A DNA stretch of 64,000 bases, from positions 1-64,000 of the forward strand of contig DAITQM010000007.1 in assembly GCA_036832975.1 (NCBI GenBank), read 5' to 3'. The stretch comes from DAITQM01 sp036832975. Lineage in GTDB: Bacteria > Pseudomonadota > Gammaproteobacteria > Xanthomonadales > Wenzhouxiangellaceae. Below are positions 51,041 to 60,074 of the stretch, piece after piece; within the stretch, counting starts at the first letter, position 1; every line of letters starts with the position of its first letter. Under the pieces are notes generated by a model, which saw nothing but the letters and a program-made list of their open reading frames with translations, had not been told where the DNA came from and searched no databases. A program made the translations under genes and the position numbers.

Positions 51041-52000
51041 TCAGGCGGCCGCCGGACGGATGCCGAGGCTCTGAAACAATTGCCGGTCGGCGTCGGTCGT
51101 GGGATTGTCCGTGGTCAACAGTGTTGCGCCATAGAAAATCGAATTGGCGCCGGCATAAAAACACAACGCCTGGCATTCGTCGCTCATCCCGCTGCGGCCC
51201 GCCGACAGCCGGACCCGGGAGCGCGGCAACATCAGCCGCGCGACAGCGATGGTCCTGACGAATTCGATCGCCTTAAGTCGCGGCGTCCCGTCGAGCGGCG
51301 TCCCGGGAACCTGGACCAATAGGTTGATCGGCACGCTCTCGGGATGTTGCGGCAACGTCGCCAGCTCGACGAGCAGCGCGGCGCGGTCGGCCCGCTCTTC
51401 ACCCATGCCGACGATGCCGCCGCAGCAGACTTTCAGCCCGGCGTCGCGGACGTGGGCGAGCGTATCGAGGCGGTCTTGATAAGTCCGGGTCGTGACGATC
51501 TCGGAATAATATTCCGGCGAGGTGTCCAGGTTATGGTTGTAATAATCGAGTCCGGCGGCTTTCAGGCGCGCGGCCTGCGCAGCGCTCAACATGCCGAGCG
51601 TAACGCAGGTTTCGAGCCCCTCCGCGCGCACAGCGGCGATCTGATCGATGACCTTGTCCAAATCGCGGTCGCTCGGCCGGCGCCACGCCGCGCCCATGCA
51701 GAAGCGGGTCGCGCCGGCCTGGCGTGCGGCGCGCGCCGCGCCGCGGACCTCATCGACCGGCAGCAGTTTTTCGCGGCCCAACCCGGTATCGTAATGGACG
51801 CTTTGCGGGCAGTATTTGCAATCCTCGGGGCAGGCGCCGGTCTTGATGCTGAGCAGCGTGCTGATCTGCACCTCGTTGGGGTCGAACACCGCGCGATGGA
51901 CCTCATGCGCGGCGTGGAGCAGATCGCCGAAAGGCCGGCCGAACAACGCCTCGGCTTCGGCGCGGGTCCAGTCATGGCGGGGTGTGGCGGCGATCGACAT
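51041..52000 (-). CDS. bioB: Biotin synthase
   Basis: 319 residues; radical-SAM enzyme inserting sulfur into dethiobiotin. LSIKTGACPEDCKYCPQ carries the cluster cysteines CxxxCxxC; NHNLDTSPEYYSEIVTTRTYQDRL and VCCGGIVGMGE are conserved. ATG 52000 is the start given the typical DWTRAEAEALF opening. First gene of bioBFHCD behind a predicted BirA site. Confidence 0.96.
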   Translation of the reverse strand: MSIAATPRHDWTRAEAEALFGRPFGDLLHAAHEVHRAVFDPNEVQISTLLSIKTGACPEDCKYCPQSVHYDTGLGREKLLPVDEVRGAARAARQAGATRFCMGAAWRRPSDRDLDKVIDQIAAVRAEGLETCVTLGMLSAAQAARLKAAGLDYYNHNLDTSPEYYSEIVTTRTYQDRLDTLAHVRDAGLKVCCGGIVGMGEERADRAALLVELATLPQHPESVPINLLVQVPGTPLDGTPRLKAIEFVRTIAVARLMLPRSRVRLSAGRSGMSDECQALCFYAGANSIFYGATLLTTDNPTTDADRQLFQSLGIRPAAA

Positions 52001-52045
52001 CGAGGGCAACCGTAATGAAAAGAGCAGGCGACGGATGTGGTGTGC

Positions 52046-52101
52046 AGTATCGGGGCCGGCGTTGCTGCTGTCAACCTGGCCGGTCATTACGAGGTTGACG
52101 A
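52046..52101 (-). promoter_or_regulatory. bioB promoter with BirA-type operator
   Basis: CTGTCAACC (52068) and GGTTGACGA (52093) are inverted with a 16-base gap, matching the enterobacterial BirA operator TTGTAAACC-N16-GGTTTACAA except at two positions per half. On the - strand TTGACA (52069-52074), 17 bases, GATACT (52046-52051) form a promoter overlapping the operator, with a start near 52039. Confidence 0.75.
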
Positions 52102-52108
52102 AAGTTTC

Positions 52109-52792
52109 ATGCGCGCCATTCTCGACTGGCTGCTGCCCAGAACCTGCCTGCTGTGTGGCGCCGCCGGCGACGACGACCTCGACCTGTGCGCCGCCTGCCG
52201 GTGCGATCTGCCCTGGCTTACGGCCGCCTGCCCCAGGTGCGCCGAACCGCTGCCGGTCGCCGCGCTGTGCGGCCCGTGCCAATTGCACCCGCCGCCGTTT
52301 CGCGCCGCCACGATGCCGTTGCGTTACGAAGCCGAGGTCGAACGACTGGTGCAGAGCTTCAAGTTCCACCGCCAACTCGCCGCCGGCCGAACGCTGGCGC
52401 TATTGCTCGCCGCCCACCTCGAACGTACCGCCGTCCCGTTGCCTGAAGCGCTGCTCCCGGTGCCCCTCAACCGCCGGCGGCTATACCGCCGCGGTTATAA
52501 CCAGGCGGCCCTCATCGCCCGTATTCTCAGCCGCCGGTTCCGCCTGCCGGTCGTGACCGGCGGACTGCACCGGACCCGCGCGACCACCCCGCAAAGCGAA
52601 CTGGCTAAAAGCGCCCGCCGGCAAAACGTCAAAGGCGCCTTCGCCTGCCGCTCCGGCACCCACCTGCCGCGCCACGTCGCCTTGATCGACGACGTCGTCA
52701 CTACCGGCGCCACCGTCGCCGAATGCGCCCGCGTACTCAAACGCGCCGGCGTCAAGCACATCCAAGTCTGGGCCCTGGCTCGCACACCGTAG
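52109..52792 (+). CDS. comF: ComF family protein
   Basis: 227 residues. N-terminal zinc-binding CLLCGAAGDDDLDLCAACR and CPRCAEPL ... CGPC, then a phosphoribosyltransferase-like domain with LIDDVVTTGATVAECARVLKRAG. Needed in some bacteria for DNA uptake; enzymatic activity undefined. ATG 52109 is 8 bases past the BirA-type operator, divergent from bioB. Confidence 0.92.
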   Translation: MRAILDWLLPRTCLLCGAAGDDDLDLCAACRCDLPWLTAACPRCAEPLPVAALCGPCQLHPPPFRAATMPLRYEAEVERLVQSFKFHRQLAAGRTLALLLAAHLERTAVPLPEALLPVPLNRRRLYRRGYNQAALIARILSRRFRLPVVTGGLHRTRATTPQSELAKSARRQNVKGAFACRSGTHLPRHVALIDDVVTTGATVAECARVLKRAGVKHIQVWALARTP

Positions 52793-52983
52793 CCATCACA
52801 GGCAACCACCCAATCGACCGCCACCATTTAGCACCGAGCGCAAAAACAGAGTGGGACTGATACCGGACCGCTCCTTACCCTACCAGCGGTGGTTGCCATC
52901 TCGCGTCGTGAACCCAGACAATGAGGTGCCACCCAGCGGGGGCGGCGGTAGAGGTCGCGCCTGTGATCTGGCATAATCGGCCT

Positions 52984-53221
52984 ATGAGTCCGACCATATT
53001 CCGCGAGAAAGGTTATCGGTTTTTCTTCTTCTCGCGCGAAGAATCGCGGATGCACGTCCATGTGTACTGCGGGAAAGGCGAGGCCAAGTTTTGGCTTGTA
53101 CCGCACATAGAACGCAAACAACTATCGCCTGTCGCGAGGGCAGTTGAACGAAATCGAGGCGATCATCGAGGTGCACTATGATGAACTCAAGCGCGCTTGG
53201 CAAAAGCACTTCCCAGGTTGA
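52984..53221 (+). pseudogene. DUF4160 protein, frameshifted
   Basis: Starts MSPTIFREKGYRFFFFSREESRMHVHV, the DUF4160 pattern, through FWLVPHIE. The rest, NNYRLSRGQLNEIEAIIEVH and so on to KHFPG, is in another frame ending 53221. A two-base deletion near 53112 (GAACGCAAAC versus an expected GAACTCGCAAAC) would explain it. Usually the first gene of a DUF4160-DUF2442 pair of toxin-antitoxin type. Confidence 0.75.
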
Positions 53222-53441
53222 AGTCACTCATATTTCGAATCACGGGGTTTGGTTGCTGGCGGGTGGTCATGAGCTGTTCATGTCTTATGAGCAGTTTCCG
53301 TGGTTCAAGGACGCAGTGATTGCCAAGATCCTTAATGTTGAGGAATCCACTCCCGGCCATTTCTACTGGCCGGATCTTGACGTTGATCTTACAGAGGAGA
53401 TCATTTCGCATCCTGAACGATATCCGCTCACAGCACAGTAA
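53178..53441 (+). CDS. DUF2442 protein
   Basis: 87 residues. VEVTHISNHGVWLLAGGHELFMSYEQFPWFKDAVIAKILNVEES, then YWPDLDVDLTEEIISHPERYPL, typical of DUF2442, probably the DNA-binding or antitoxin-like half of the pair. ATG overlaps the restored end of the DUF4160 gene. Itself intact, leaving it without a functional partner. Confidence 0.82.
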   Translation: MMNSSALGKSTSQVEVTHISNHGVWLLAGGHELFMSYEQFPWFKDAVIAKILNVEESTPGHFYWPDLDVDLTEEIISHPERYPLTAQ

Positions 53442-53549
53442 GTTCCTGGTTGAAAATGGTCGCCCCTATGACGGCAAGCATTCGCTGCTTCAGATCGGCC
53501 CCGCCACGTGCTTTTGACAAATCGCCCAGGCGGGGCCGGTGAGTTGCTT

Positions 53550-55586
53550 TTATTGCCGCTGGGCGGTGTTCAGCAGGTGGTCGGCGATGCGGGTCAGGCG
53601 TTCGCCGAGGGCGGTGAGATCGAGTCCGGGGAACAACGCTGTCAGAGGGGCGAGCGCTGCGGCCGGAGCGGTTTGCCACACCGTGTGTGGCAGATCGATG
53701 AACTGCAATGGGATCTGCTGGCGTGCCTGTTGTAAAAAAGCCTGTTCTTCATGCCAGAGGTCGGGCAGGCGTTCGAGGTCGGTAAAACCGGCGAGTTGCC
53801 ATTCGATTTTGAGGGCTTCGAGGTCACGATCGACGACGATGACCCGCGCTCCGGGAAACAGCCGGTAGATTGTCGGCAGGGCGCGGGCCGTGAACCACAG
53901 GCCGTCGGCCATGGGGCGGTCGAGTTCCGCGGGCGCCAAGCGGCGACGCGCAGCGCGCCAGTAACGCTGCCTGGCCAGCCGGATGGCGCTCTCGTCGAGT
54001 GCGGTCAGGGTGGCGGCGCCGCGTGGCCAGCACAACGCTTCGCGCCGCTCGTTCTGGTCGCCGATCGCGTCGTGGATCACACTGCACGCGGGATCCTGGG
54101 CGAGGGCGAAGAGCAACGCCCCTCGGCCGCTTCCCGGCCAGCCGTGGACGAGGATCGGATCGGCGAGGTCGTCGCCCGGCCCGCTCGGCGGCCAAGACCA
54201 CAGCACGTCCTGGTCGAGTGCGGTTGCCGGCTCCTCGGCCGATTCGGGGTGCTGTTCGGCGATGACCGATGCCAGGCTCATCGGCGAGTCGCCGGCGGTG
54301 TGGTCGGCCAGCAGGGCGGCTGCCGCCTCGTGCCGGCCGGCGCGGGTTAACGCCTGCCATTGGTACCGCCGCCAGGCCCGTCGGTATGCCGGAGGCAGCG
54401 TTTTGTGTTCCGATTCGAGCCGTGCCGCGGCCTCGGCCGGGTCGTTTTCGGCCAGCGCCAGCCGGGCGCGGAATAAATCGCCGAGGGCCGGCGGATTGCC
54501 GGCGGTCTCGAATGCCGCCAGGGCTTCCCGGGCGTCCGCGATCTCGCCGCAGCGCAGGTGGGCGTCGATCTTCAGCGCTGCGATCTCGCTGTCGGGGATG
54601 CCCGCCGGCCAATGGGCCATGGCCGCCAGCGCCTCGGTGGGACGTTGTTGATCGAGTAACACGGCCGCTTTGATACGCATCGCCTCGGGTAATTCGCCAA
54701 GCGGCGCCAGCCAGGCGAGCGCTTCGGCATAACGGCCGAGACGGCGCGCCGCGGTCGCCGCCTGCAGGGCATGCTCAGGGATTCCGGGTTGCCGCTGGCG
54801 CAGTCGGGACAACGCCACCAGTGCCGCTTCGTTGTCGCCCAACTCGAGGTTGGCGGTGGCGATGCCAGCGAGCGCTTCGAGCGTTTCGGGGCCGAGTTCC
54901 AGGCTCTTGCTGAAGGCGACAAGCGCTTCACTGTATTCCCCCATGCCGTTCAACGCCTGGCCGAGCCAGAGCCATAACGGGTACTGATCGGGATACGGCC
55001 GCAGGGCGTTGCGCAGGCATTGCACGGCAAAAGCGTGGCGGCCCATGGCGAGAAAGGCTCGGCCGAGATGGGATTGAATGTAGGGGTCGTCGGGTTTGCG
55101 GCTCACTGCCTCTTGCAGGTAGCGGGCCGCCTCATCGAGCCGGCCGGAATCGAGCAGGGCAACGCCGAGGTGGGCGTAGGCTTCGTTCAGCTCGGGATCG
55201 GCCCGCAGCGCGGTGTGCAGTGCGTCGATCGCCTCGTCATAGCGCCCCAGGCTCAAGAGCACGTACCCGGCGCCCATATGTGCCGCGGCGTGATTGGGGT
55301 TGCTCTCGGCCGCCCGGCGGTAACTGTCGAGGGCGGCGGTCGGCTGGCCGAGGCGCATTTCGAGGCCGCCCAAAGCGTAGTGATAAGGCGCGATCGCCGG
55401 CGCCAGGCGGGCGCAAGCCGCCAGCCGCTCGCGGGCCGCGGCGAACTGCCCGGTTCGTTGTTCGCACAACGCCAGCATGTACAGCACCTGGTGATTGTCC
55501 GGCTCGTCGTCGAGCATTTGCCGGTACAGTGCGTGGGCTTTGTCGTATTCGCCTTTTTCGTAGTGTTCGAGTGCTTGTTCGATCAT
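53550..55586 (-). CDS. TPR protein with C-terminal sulfotransferase domain
   Basis: About 678 residues from ATG 55586. Tandem TPRs from residue 1 (ALEHYEKGEYDKAHALYRQMLDDEPDNHQVLYMLALCEQRTG and at least eight more). The last 200 residues resemble a sulfotransferase: P-loop-like ILVHGWPGSGRGALLFAL (PAPS-binding), and VIVVDRDLEALKIEWQLAGF near the end. The last gene in its cluster, overlapping yheT-like by four bases. Substrate unknown; possible sulfation of an envelope or peptide target. Confidence 0.75.
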   Translation of the reverse strand: MIEQALEHYEKGEYDKAHALYRQMLDDEPDNHQVLYMLALCEQRTGQFAAARERLAACARLAPAIAPYHYALGGLEMRLGQPTAALDSYRRAAESNPNHAAAHMGAGYVLLSLGRYDEAIDALHTALRADPELNEAYAHLGVALLDSGRLDEAARYLQEAVSRKPDDPYIQSHLGRAFLAMGRHAFAVQCLRNALRPYPDQYPLWLWLGQALNGMGEYSEALVAFSKSLELGPETLEALAGIATANLELGDNEAALVALSRLRQRQPGIPEHALQAATAARRLGRYAEALAWLAPLGELPEAMRIKAAVLLDQQRPTEALAAMAHWPAGIPDSEIAALKIDAHLRCGEIADAREALAAFETAGNPPALGDLFRARLALAENDPAEAAARLESEHKTLPPAYRRAWRRYQWQALTRAGRHEAAAALLADHTAGDSPMSLASVIAEQHPESAEEPATALDQDVLWSWPPSGPGDDLADPILVHGWPGSGRGALLFALAQDPACSVIHDAIGDQNERREALCWPRGAATLTALDESAIRLARQRYWRAARRRLAPAELDRPMADGLWFTARALPTIYRLFPGARVIVVDRDLEALKIEWQLAGFTDLERLPDLWHEEQAFLQQARQQIPLQFIDLPHTVWQTAPAAALAPLTALFPGLDLTALGERLTRIADHLLNTAQRQ

Positions 55587-56578
55587 CGGGTAGCAACGGT
55601 TCGTTGTGAAGGGCGGCCGGCGGTGTGGACGAGTAAGCCGTCGATCCAGCTGGCAAGCCGCCAGTCGGCCAGAAAGCCGCAATGCCCGCCGTGGGCTTCG
55701 AGACGAAGCTGCATCGCCGGGGGGCGGGGTAAGGCGGCGAAATCGGCGGCCGGCACGACCGGGTCGTCGGCGGCGGCGACGATCGTTGTCGGCACGCGCA
55801 ATGCGGCCAGGCGGTCACCGCCGAGGGCGTAGCCGTCGAGATACTCCTCCAGTGTCGAAAAATCGGTGTGTTGTTCGATCAGGTACCGCGTCTGGGCGCG
55901 CAATCCGCGCATTGTAAACCACTCGCTGAAATCGTAATCGGCCGGAAACAACGCCTGCTTGCGGCCGAGCGAGTGACGCCATTTGCGCTCGAAGTAGCGT
56001 TGGTAGAGCGGCAGGCCGCGTTCCAGAGCATCGAGCACACCGGCCGGCCGGATCACCGGGCAAACGGCGATCACCCGGGCCAGGTCGATGCCGCGACCGG
56101 GGGCGGCGAGGGCGACGCGCAAGGCGAAATTACCGCCCAGCGAAAAACCGGCGAGCGTCACCGGCCCCGCCGCTGCTTGGCTGAGCAGAGCGACTGCTTC
56201 GACGACTTCTTCGAGGCGGCAGGAATGAAACAACTCCCGGTTTAAGTGATGGCTGTCGCCATGATCGCGGAAGTTGAGCCGGAACACCTCGAAGCCCGCC
56301 TGCCACAACGCATTCGCCGCCGACAGCAGATAATTCGACGCGGCGCTGCCTTCCCAGCCATGGAGCAGAATCGTCAGGCCCCGAGGTACGGTGCGCGCCG
56401 GCGTCCGCCAGCCGGCCAGGCGCACACCTTGCGGCGTAGTGACGATTTCGCCTTGCGATGCGGCGAGCAATTCGCGGGCCCGGCGGCGGACAACAAGCCG
56501 GCGCACCGCGCTGCTGCTCAAGATGGATTGCACGTGGCGGTTGGCCAGTCCGCGGGCGGGTCGGAACGGCGCGATCAT
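55583..56578 (-). CDS. YheT-like alpha/beta hydrolase
   Basis: 331 residues from ATG 56578. RGLANRHVQSILSS opening is the family signature, ILLHGWEGSAASNYLLS, nucleophile Ser in LAGFSLGGNFALRVAL, acid in AADDPVVP, His in HGGHCGFL. Ester hydrolase of unknown substrate. Overlaps the acyltransferase start by four bases. Confidence 0.87.
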   Translation of the reverse strand: MIAPFRPARGLANRHVQSILSSSAVRRLVVRRRARELLAASQGEIVTTPQGVRLAGWRTPARTVPRGLTILLHGWEGSAASNYLLSAANALWQAGFEVFRLNFRDHGDSHHLNRELFHSCRLEEVVEAVALLSQAAAGPVTLAGFSLGGNFALRVALAAPGRGIDLARVIAVCPVIRPAGVLDALERGLPLYQRYFERKWRHSLGRKQALFPADYDFSEWFTMRGLRAQTRYLIEQHTDFSTLEEYLDGYALGGDRLAALRVPTTIVAAADDPVVPAADFAALPRPPAMQLRLEAHGGHCGFLADWRLASWIDGLLVHTAGRPSQRTVATR

Positions 56579-57408
56579 CCGGGATCGACCGGCGCCGACC
56601 ACGCCGCCTTGACTGCTGCCTCAGCCGCCCGGGCCAGGGCACGGCGGTCGTCGCCGCCCGCCGGCAGGGCGGGCAGAATGTGGACCTCGACGCGTAGTCC
56701 GGCGCCGCCCAAAAGACGCCAGCCGTTGCCGAGCACATGTTCCCCCGGACGAAAACGCGCCTCTTCGCTGACCTGACCGCCGCGGGTGAAACGAATCGCG
56801 GCGGGTACGGCTGGGCACAAGCCGCTTGCCGCCGGCGCGAACAACCGGCTGTGAAAACGATGAACGCCGGGCGCGTGCGGCGCGCCGCCTTCGGGGAAAA
56901 TCGCCAGGCGCTCGCCGTGCGCGATCATTGTCCGCATCTTTGCCAGTACCGCGACGGTCGATTGGCTCTGGCCGCGTTCGAGATACAGGGCCCGCGCCCG
57001 AGTCACGATCCAGCCGGCCAGCGGCCAACCCCGGATTTCAGCTTTGGCGACGAAGCGCATCAGGCCGGCGGCGAGCAGCACGAAAATGTCGAGCCAGCTT
57101 TGGTGGTTGGCGGCGAGCAGCACGCCCGGTGGCATCTCGCCGCTGATCGTCAGCCGGATGCCGAAAACACGGAGCAGCGTCCGGCACCACCAGCGTGACA
57201 GATGATCCTCGACGGTCCGCCCGTAGAGGCGCCGGTCGCGTAGACCGGGCGTTTGCGCCATTACCGCGAGCGGCAGGCCGAGCAGCAGATGCAAGCAGAG
57301 CCACGGCAGACGCCAGAGGCGGCGCAACGCCCGGTGCCAGGAAGGTGCCCGGGCGGTGCGCGGGAGCGTCCGATCGGTGTCGGACGGGGTGCGCTCGGCG
57401 GTGTTCAT
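56575..57408 (-). CDS. PlsC-type lysophospholipid acyltransferase
   Basis: 277 residues from ATG 57408. N-terminal membrane helix, then the acyltransferase motifs NHQSWLDI (HxxxxD) and FPEGG. Acylates a lysophosphatidic acid or related acceptor. GRTVEDHLSRWWCRTLLRVFG is typical. Overlaps the DUF2007 stop (ATGA). Confidence 0.87.
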   Translation of the reverse strand: MNTAERTPSDTDRTLPRTARAPSWHRALRRLWRLPWLCLHLLLGLPLAVMAQTPGLRDRRLYGRTVEDHLSRWWCRTLLRVFGIRLTISGEMPPGVLLAANHQSWLDIFVLLAAGLMRFVAKAEIRGWPLAGWIVTRARALYLERGQSQSTVAVLAKMRTMIAHGERLAIFPEGGAPHAPGVHRFHSRLFAPAASGLCPAVPAAIRFTRGGQVSEEARFRPGEHVLGNGWRLLGGAGLRVEVHILPALPAGGDDRRALARAAEAAVKAAWSAPVDPG

Positions 57409-57755
57409 GCCCCGTCGCCCAGCGGCGCCGCGGCGCCGCAACGCCAGCAAGCGGCAAAAGTCGACGGGACTTTCGCCTGACATTGGGTGCAGCGCCATTC
57501 GTGGTCCGGCGCGTCGTCCGTCGTCGCCTGTTGGTATTGCGCCACCAGCGCCGCGGCGCGCGCCGCCGCGGGGTCGGGGACCCAAACCGCCGGTGCGGCG
57601 CCTTCGCTGAAGAAGATCTCGACGGCCACACTCCACAACTCGGAGCCGCTGACCTGGGCCTCGATGCCCGCCGCGCGCAAGGCGCCGGCAACCGCGGCGG
57701 CGGCGAAAGGGTGATCCGCGACGTACACTCGTTGCCAGCCGGCTATTTCAGACAT
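57405..57755 (-). CDS. DUF2007-domain protein with zinc ribbon
   Basis: 116 residues. GWQRVYVADHPFAAAAVAGALRAAGIEAQV is DUF2007 (putative signal-transduction ligand domain); C-terminal CTQCQAKVPSTFAACWRC is a zinc ribbon. Function unknown. Leads the four-gene minus-strand cluster. Confidence 0.78.
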   Translation of the reverse strand: MSEIAGWQRVYVADHPFAAAAVAGALRAAGIEAQVSGSELWSVAVEIFFSEGAAPAVWVPDPAAARAAALVAQYQQATTDDAPDHEWRCTQCQAKVPSTFAACWRCGAAAPLGDGA

Positions 57756-57810
57756 TGTTCATCCGCGGTTACCCTGATTCGGCTGCGGCTTTCCGGTACG
57801 ATGCACGCCT

Positions 57811-58914
57811 GTGAACGCCTCCGCGACTGTCAAACTGGCCGGCAGCGGCAAAACTTTCACCGCCCGTGCCGGCGAGACCATCCTGGCCGCGGCGTTGCGC
57901 CAAGGCATCGTCTTGCCGTACTCGTGCCGCAACGGGACGTGCGCCAGTTGCCACGCGACACTGGTGCACGGGGTTGTCGAGTACCCCTACCAGCCGCCGG
58001 CGGCGCTCGATGCCGGCGAGATCGGCCGCGGCCAGGTCCTGCTGTGCCAGGCGGTGGCCAGCGGCGACGTCGTGATCGAAGCGCGTGAAATCGAAGCGGT
58101 TCGTGATATTCCGATCCGTATCCTGCCGGCCCGGGTCAGTGAGAAACATCTTTTGTCGCCGAGCGTGGTGCAATTGAGGCTCACCTTGCCTAAAGGCATG
58201 CGCATGCAGTTTCTGGCCGGCCAGTATATTGACATACTGACTGGCGATGGACTGGCCGGCAAAGGGCGCCGCCGGGCTTTTTCTCTCGCCTCGCCGCCGC
58301 ACCAGGAAGCCTTTCTGGAGCTGCACATCCGCTACGTCGACGGCGGCGATTTTACCGAATACGTTTTTCACCGGCTCGCCGAGCGCGACATCCTGCGCTT
58401 TCAGGGCCCGCTCGGGACGTTCTTCATCCGCGACGACAGCCGGCGGCCGATCCTGATGCTCGGCGGCGGGACCGGCTTCGCGCCGCTGAAAGCGATGGTC
58501 GAACATCTGCTGCACTGCGGCTCCACCCGCCCGATCCACCTTTATTGGGGGGCGCGCAACCGGGCGGAGCTGTATCTCGATGCGCTGCCCCGGCGCTGGG
58601 CGGCGGAAAACGCATTTTTTAAGTACACCCCGGTGCTCTCGGATCCGGAACCGGATGAACGCTGGACGGGGCGGAGCGGTTGGGTCCACGAGGCACTCTT
58701 AGCCGATTACCCCGACCCGGCCGGCTACGATATTTACATGAGTGGTCCGCCGGCGATGATCGATGTCGCGCGCCATCGTTTTCAAACCGCCGGCCACCCG
58801 GAGGACCGCTTGTTCTACGACTCGTTCGATTTTTCGGCCGACACACCGGCCGGTGGCGGGAAAGCGGCGGCCGGCGGCACCGCCGGCTCGAACGGCGGTT
58901 CGCCGCGGAGCTGA
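57811..58914 (+). CDS. 2Fe-2S ferredoxin-NAD(P)H reductase
   Basis: 367 residues from GTG. Plant-type ferredoxin CSCRNGTCASC ... C, then FAD domain (RRAFSLAS) and NAD domain (LMLGGGTGFAPLKAMVEHLL ... SGPPAMI). Like CDP-6-deoxyglucoseen reductase and phenol hydroxylase reductases. Its last 100 bases overlap hemY on the other strand. Partner oxygenase is not nearby. Confidence 0.9.
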   Translation: MNASATVKLAGSGKTFTARAGETILAAALRQGIVLPYSCRNGTCASCHATLVHGVVEYPYQPPAALDAGEIGRGQVLLCQAVASGDVVIEAREIEAVRDIPIRILPARVSEKHLLSPSVVQLRLTLPKGMRMQFLAGQYIDILTGDGLAGKGRRRAFSLASPPHQEAFLELHIRYVDGGDFTEYVFHRLAERDILRFQGPLGTFFIRDDSRRPILMLGGGTGFAPLKAMVEHLLHCGSTRPIHLYWGARNRAELYLDALPRRWAAENAFFKYTPVLSDPEPDERWTGRSGWVHEALLADYPDPAGYDIYMSGPPAMIDVARHRFQTAGHPEDRLFYDSFDFSADTPAGGGKAAAGGTAGSNGGSPRS

Positions 58915-60074
58915 TCTTCCCGACCCGTTTCGCGGTATTCCTGCGCCAGCGCCGGGTCGCTGCGGATCGCCAGTGCCTGCCGGTAATATTCGCCGGCCTT
59001 GCCGCGCAACTCCATCGTTTGGCACAAGCGCGCCATCGCCGTCAATAAATCGGGATCGGCAGGGTGCCGGTGCAACCAGCGGCTGGCTTTTTTGAGCGCC
59101 GCTTTCGGCGCGGCGCGGGCCAGCCGTTCCCACGGCACTAACAGCGAAGGCTGCCAGTCCCGGTCGATTGCCGCCTCGATCCGCCGCCGGACCCGGCGCA
59201 CCCGCTCCGCCGGTGCTGCTTCGCCGCCGGCGGCGGCCAGTTCCGTGTCGGTTGCCGCGCTGCTCCCGGCTGCCGGGGTATCGGCCGCAGCGCTGTCGGC
59301 CAGCACTCGATCGGCCAATGCCGCCAGTACGGCGGGTTGTTGCCGTATGGCGCCCGGCAGAGCGCGCCAGATTCGTTCCGCTTCGCCGCCGCCGGCGGTC
59401 TGGCGCAGCGCCGCCGCAGCGATGCCCGGTAGCGTTTCGTGCGCCGCCAGCCGCTGGCGCTCGAGATCGGACAGCACCGGCAACAAGGCACGCCATTCGC
59501 CCGCTTCTTCGGCCGCCGAACGCAGCAGGCGCAGCACTTCGGGATGGCGCGGGTGTTCGGTTCGCAAGGCGGCCAATCGTTTCAACGCTTCCTTGGGCCG
59601 GCCGTCGCCCAGCATCAGTCGCGAGCGAGTCAGCGCGATCAAAAGGCGGGTGCGGCGCTGGCCGTCGTCGGCGGCATCGAGATAACGGGCGCGGCGCTCG
59701 TCGGCGTCGGCACCGCGCACGGCACTCGCTGCGGCGAGCCATGCCGCCGGGCTGTGCAGGCGGCGGGCGGCGCGCTGCAAAGTGTGTTCGGCGCGCCGGT
59801 AATCGCCTTCGGCCAGAGCCAGCAGGCCCTTTTCCAGTCCGTGTTGGGCAGCGTGCCGGCGGGTGCGACGCGGCAAGTGCCAGAGCTGACCCAACAGATA
59901 ACCGAGCCCGGCGAGTAGCAGCAGGGAGACGAGCAGCGTCGGGACCGTCGTTTCCAGCACCCAACCAAAGGCGTTGATGCGCAGCGCACCGGGAGCGGCG
60001 GCGAGTTCGGGCACGAGCCAGGCGGCGGCGATGCCGAGGGCCAGCGCAGCGCTGATCCACGCCAGGCGTTTCAC
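58815..60074 (-). CDS. hemY: Haem biosynthesis-associated TPR protein HemY
   Basis: 419 residues from GTG 60074. Two N-terminal membrane helices (LAWISAALALGIAAAWLVPEL, TTVPTLLVSLLLLAGLGYLLGQLW), then TPR repeats (LEKGLLALAEGDYRRAEHTLQRAARR). Inner-membrane protein, role in haem synthesis unclear. GTGA overlaps hemX stop. The last 33 codons are antisense to the reductase end. Confidence 0.92.
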   Translation of the reverse strand: MKRLAWISAALALGIAAAWLVPELAAAPGALRINAFGWVLETTVPTLLVSLLLLAGLGYLLGQLWHLPRRTRRHAAQHGLEKGLLALAEGDYRRAEHTLQRAARRLHSPAAWLAAASAVRGADADERRARYLDAADDGQRRTRLLIALTRSRLMLGDGRPKEALKRLAALRTEHPRHPEVLRLLRSAAEEAGEWRALLPVLSDLERQRLAAHETLPGIAAAALRQTAGGGEAERIWRALPGAIRQQPAVLAALADRVLADSAAADTPAAGSSAATDTELAAAGGEAAPAERVRRVRRRIEAAIDRDWQPSLLVPWERLARAAPKAALKKASRWLHRHPADPDLLTAMARLCQTMELRGKAGEYYRQALAIRSDPALAQEYRETGREDQLRGEPPFEPAVPPAAAFPPPAGVSAEKSNES

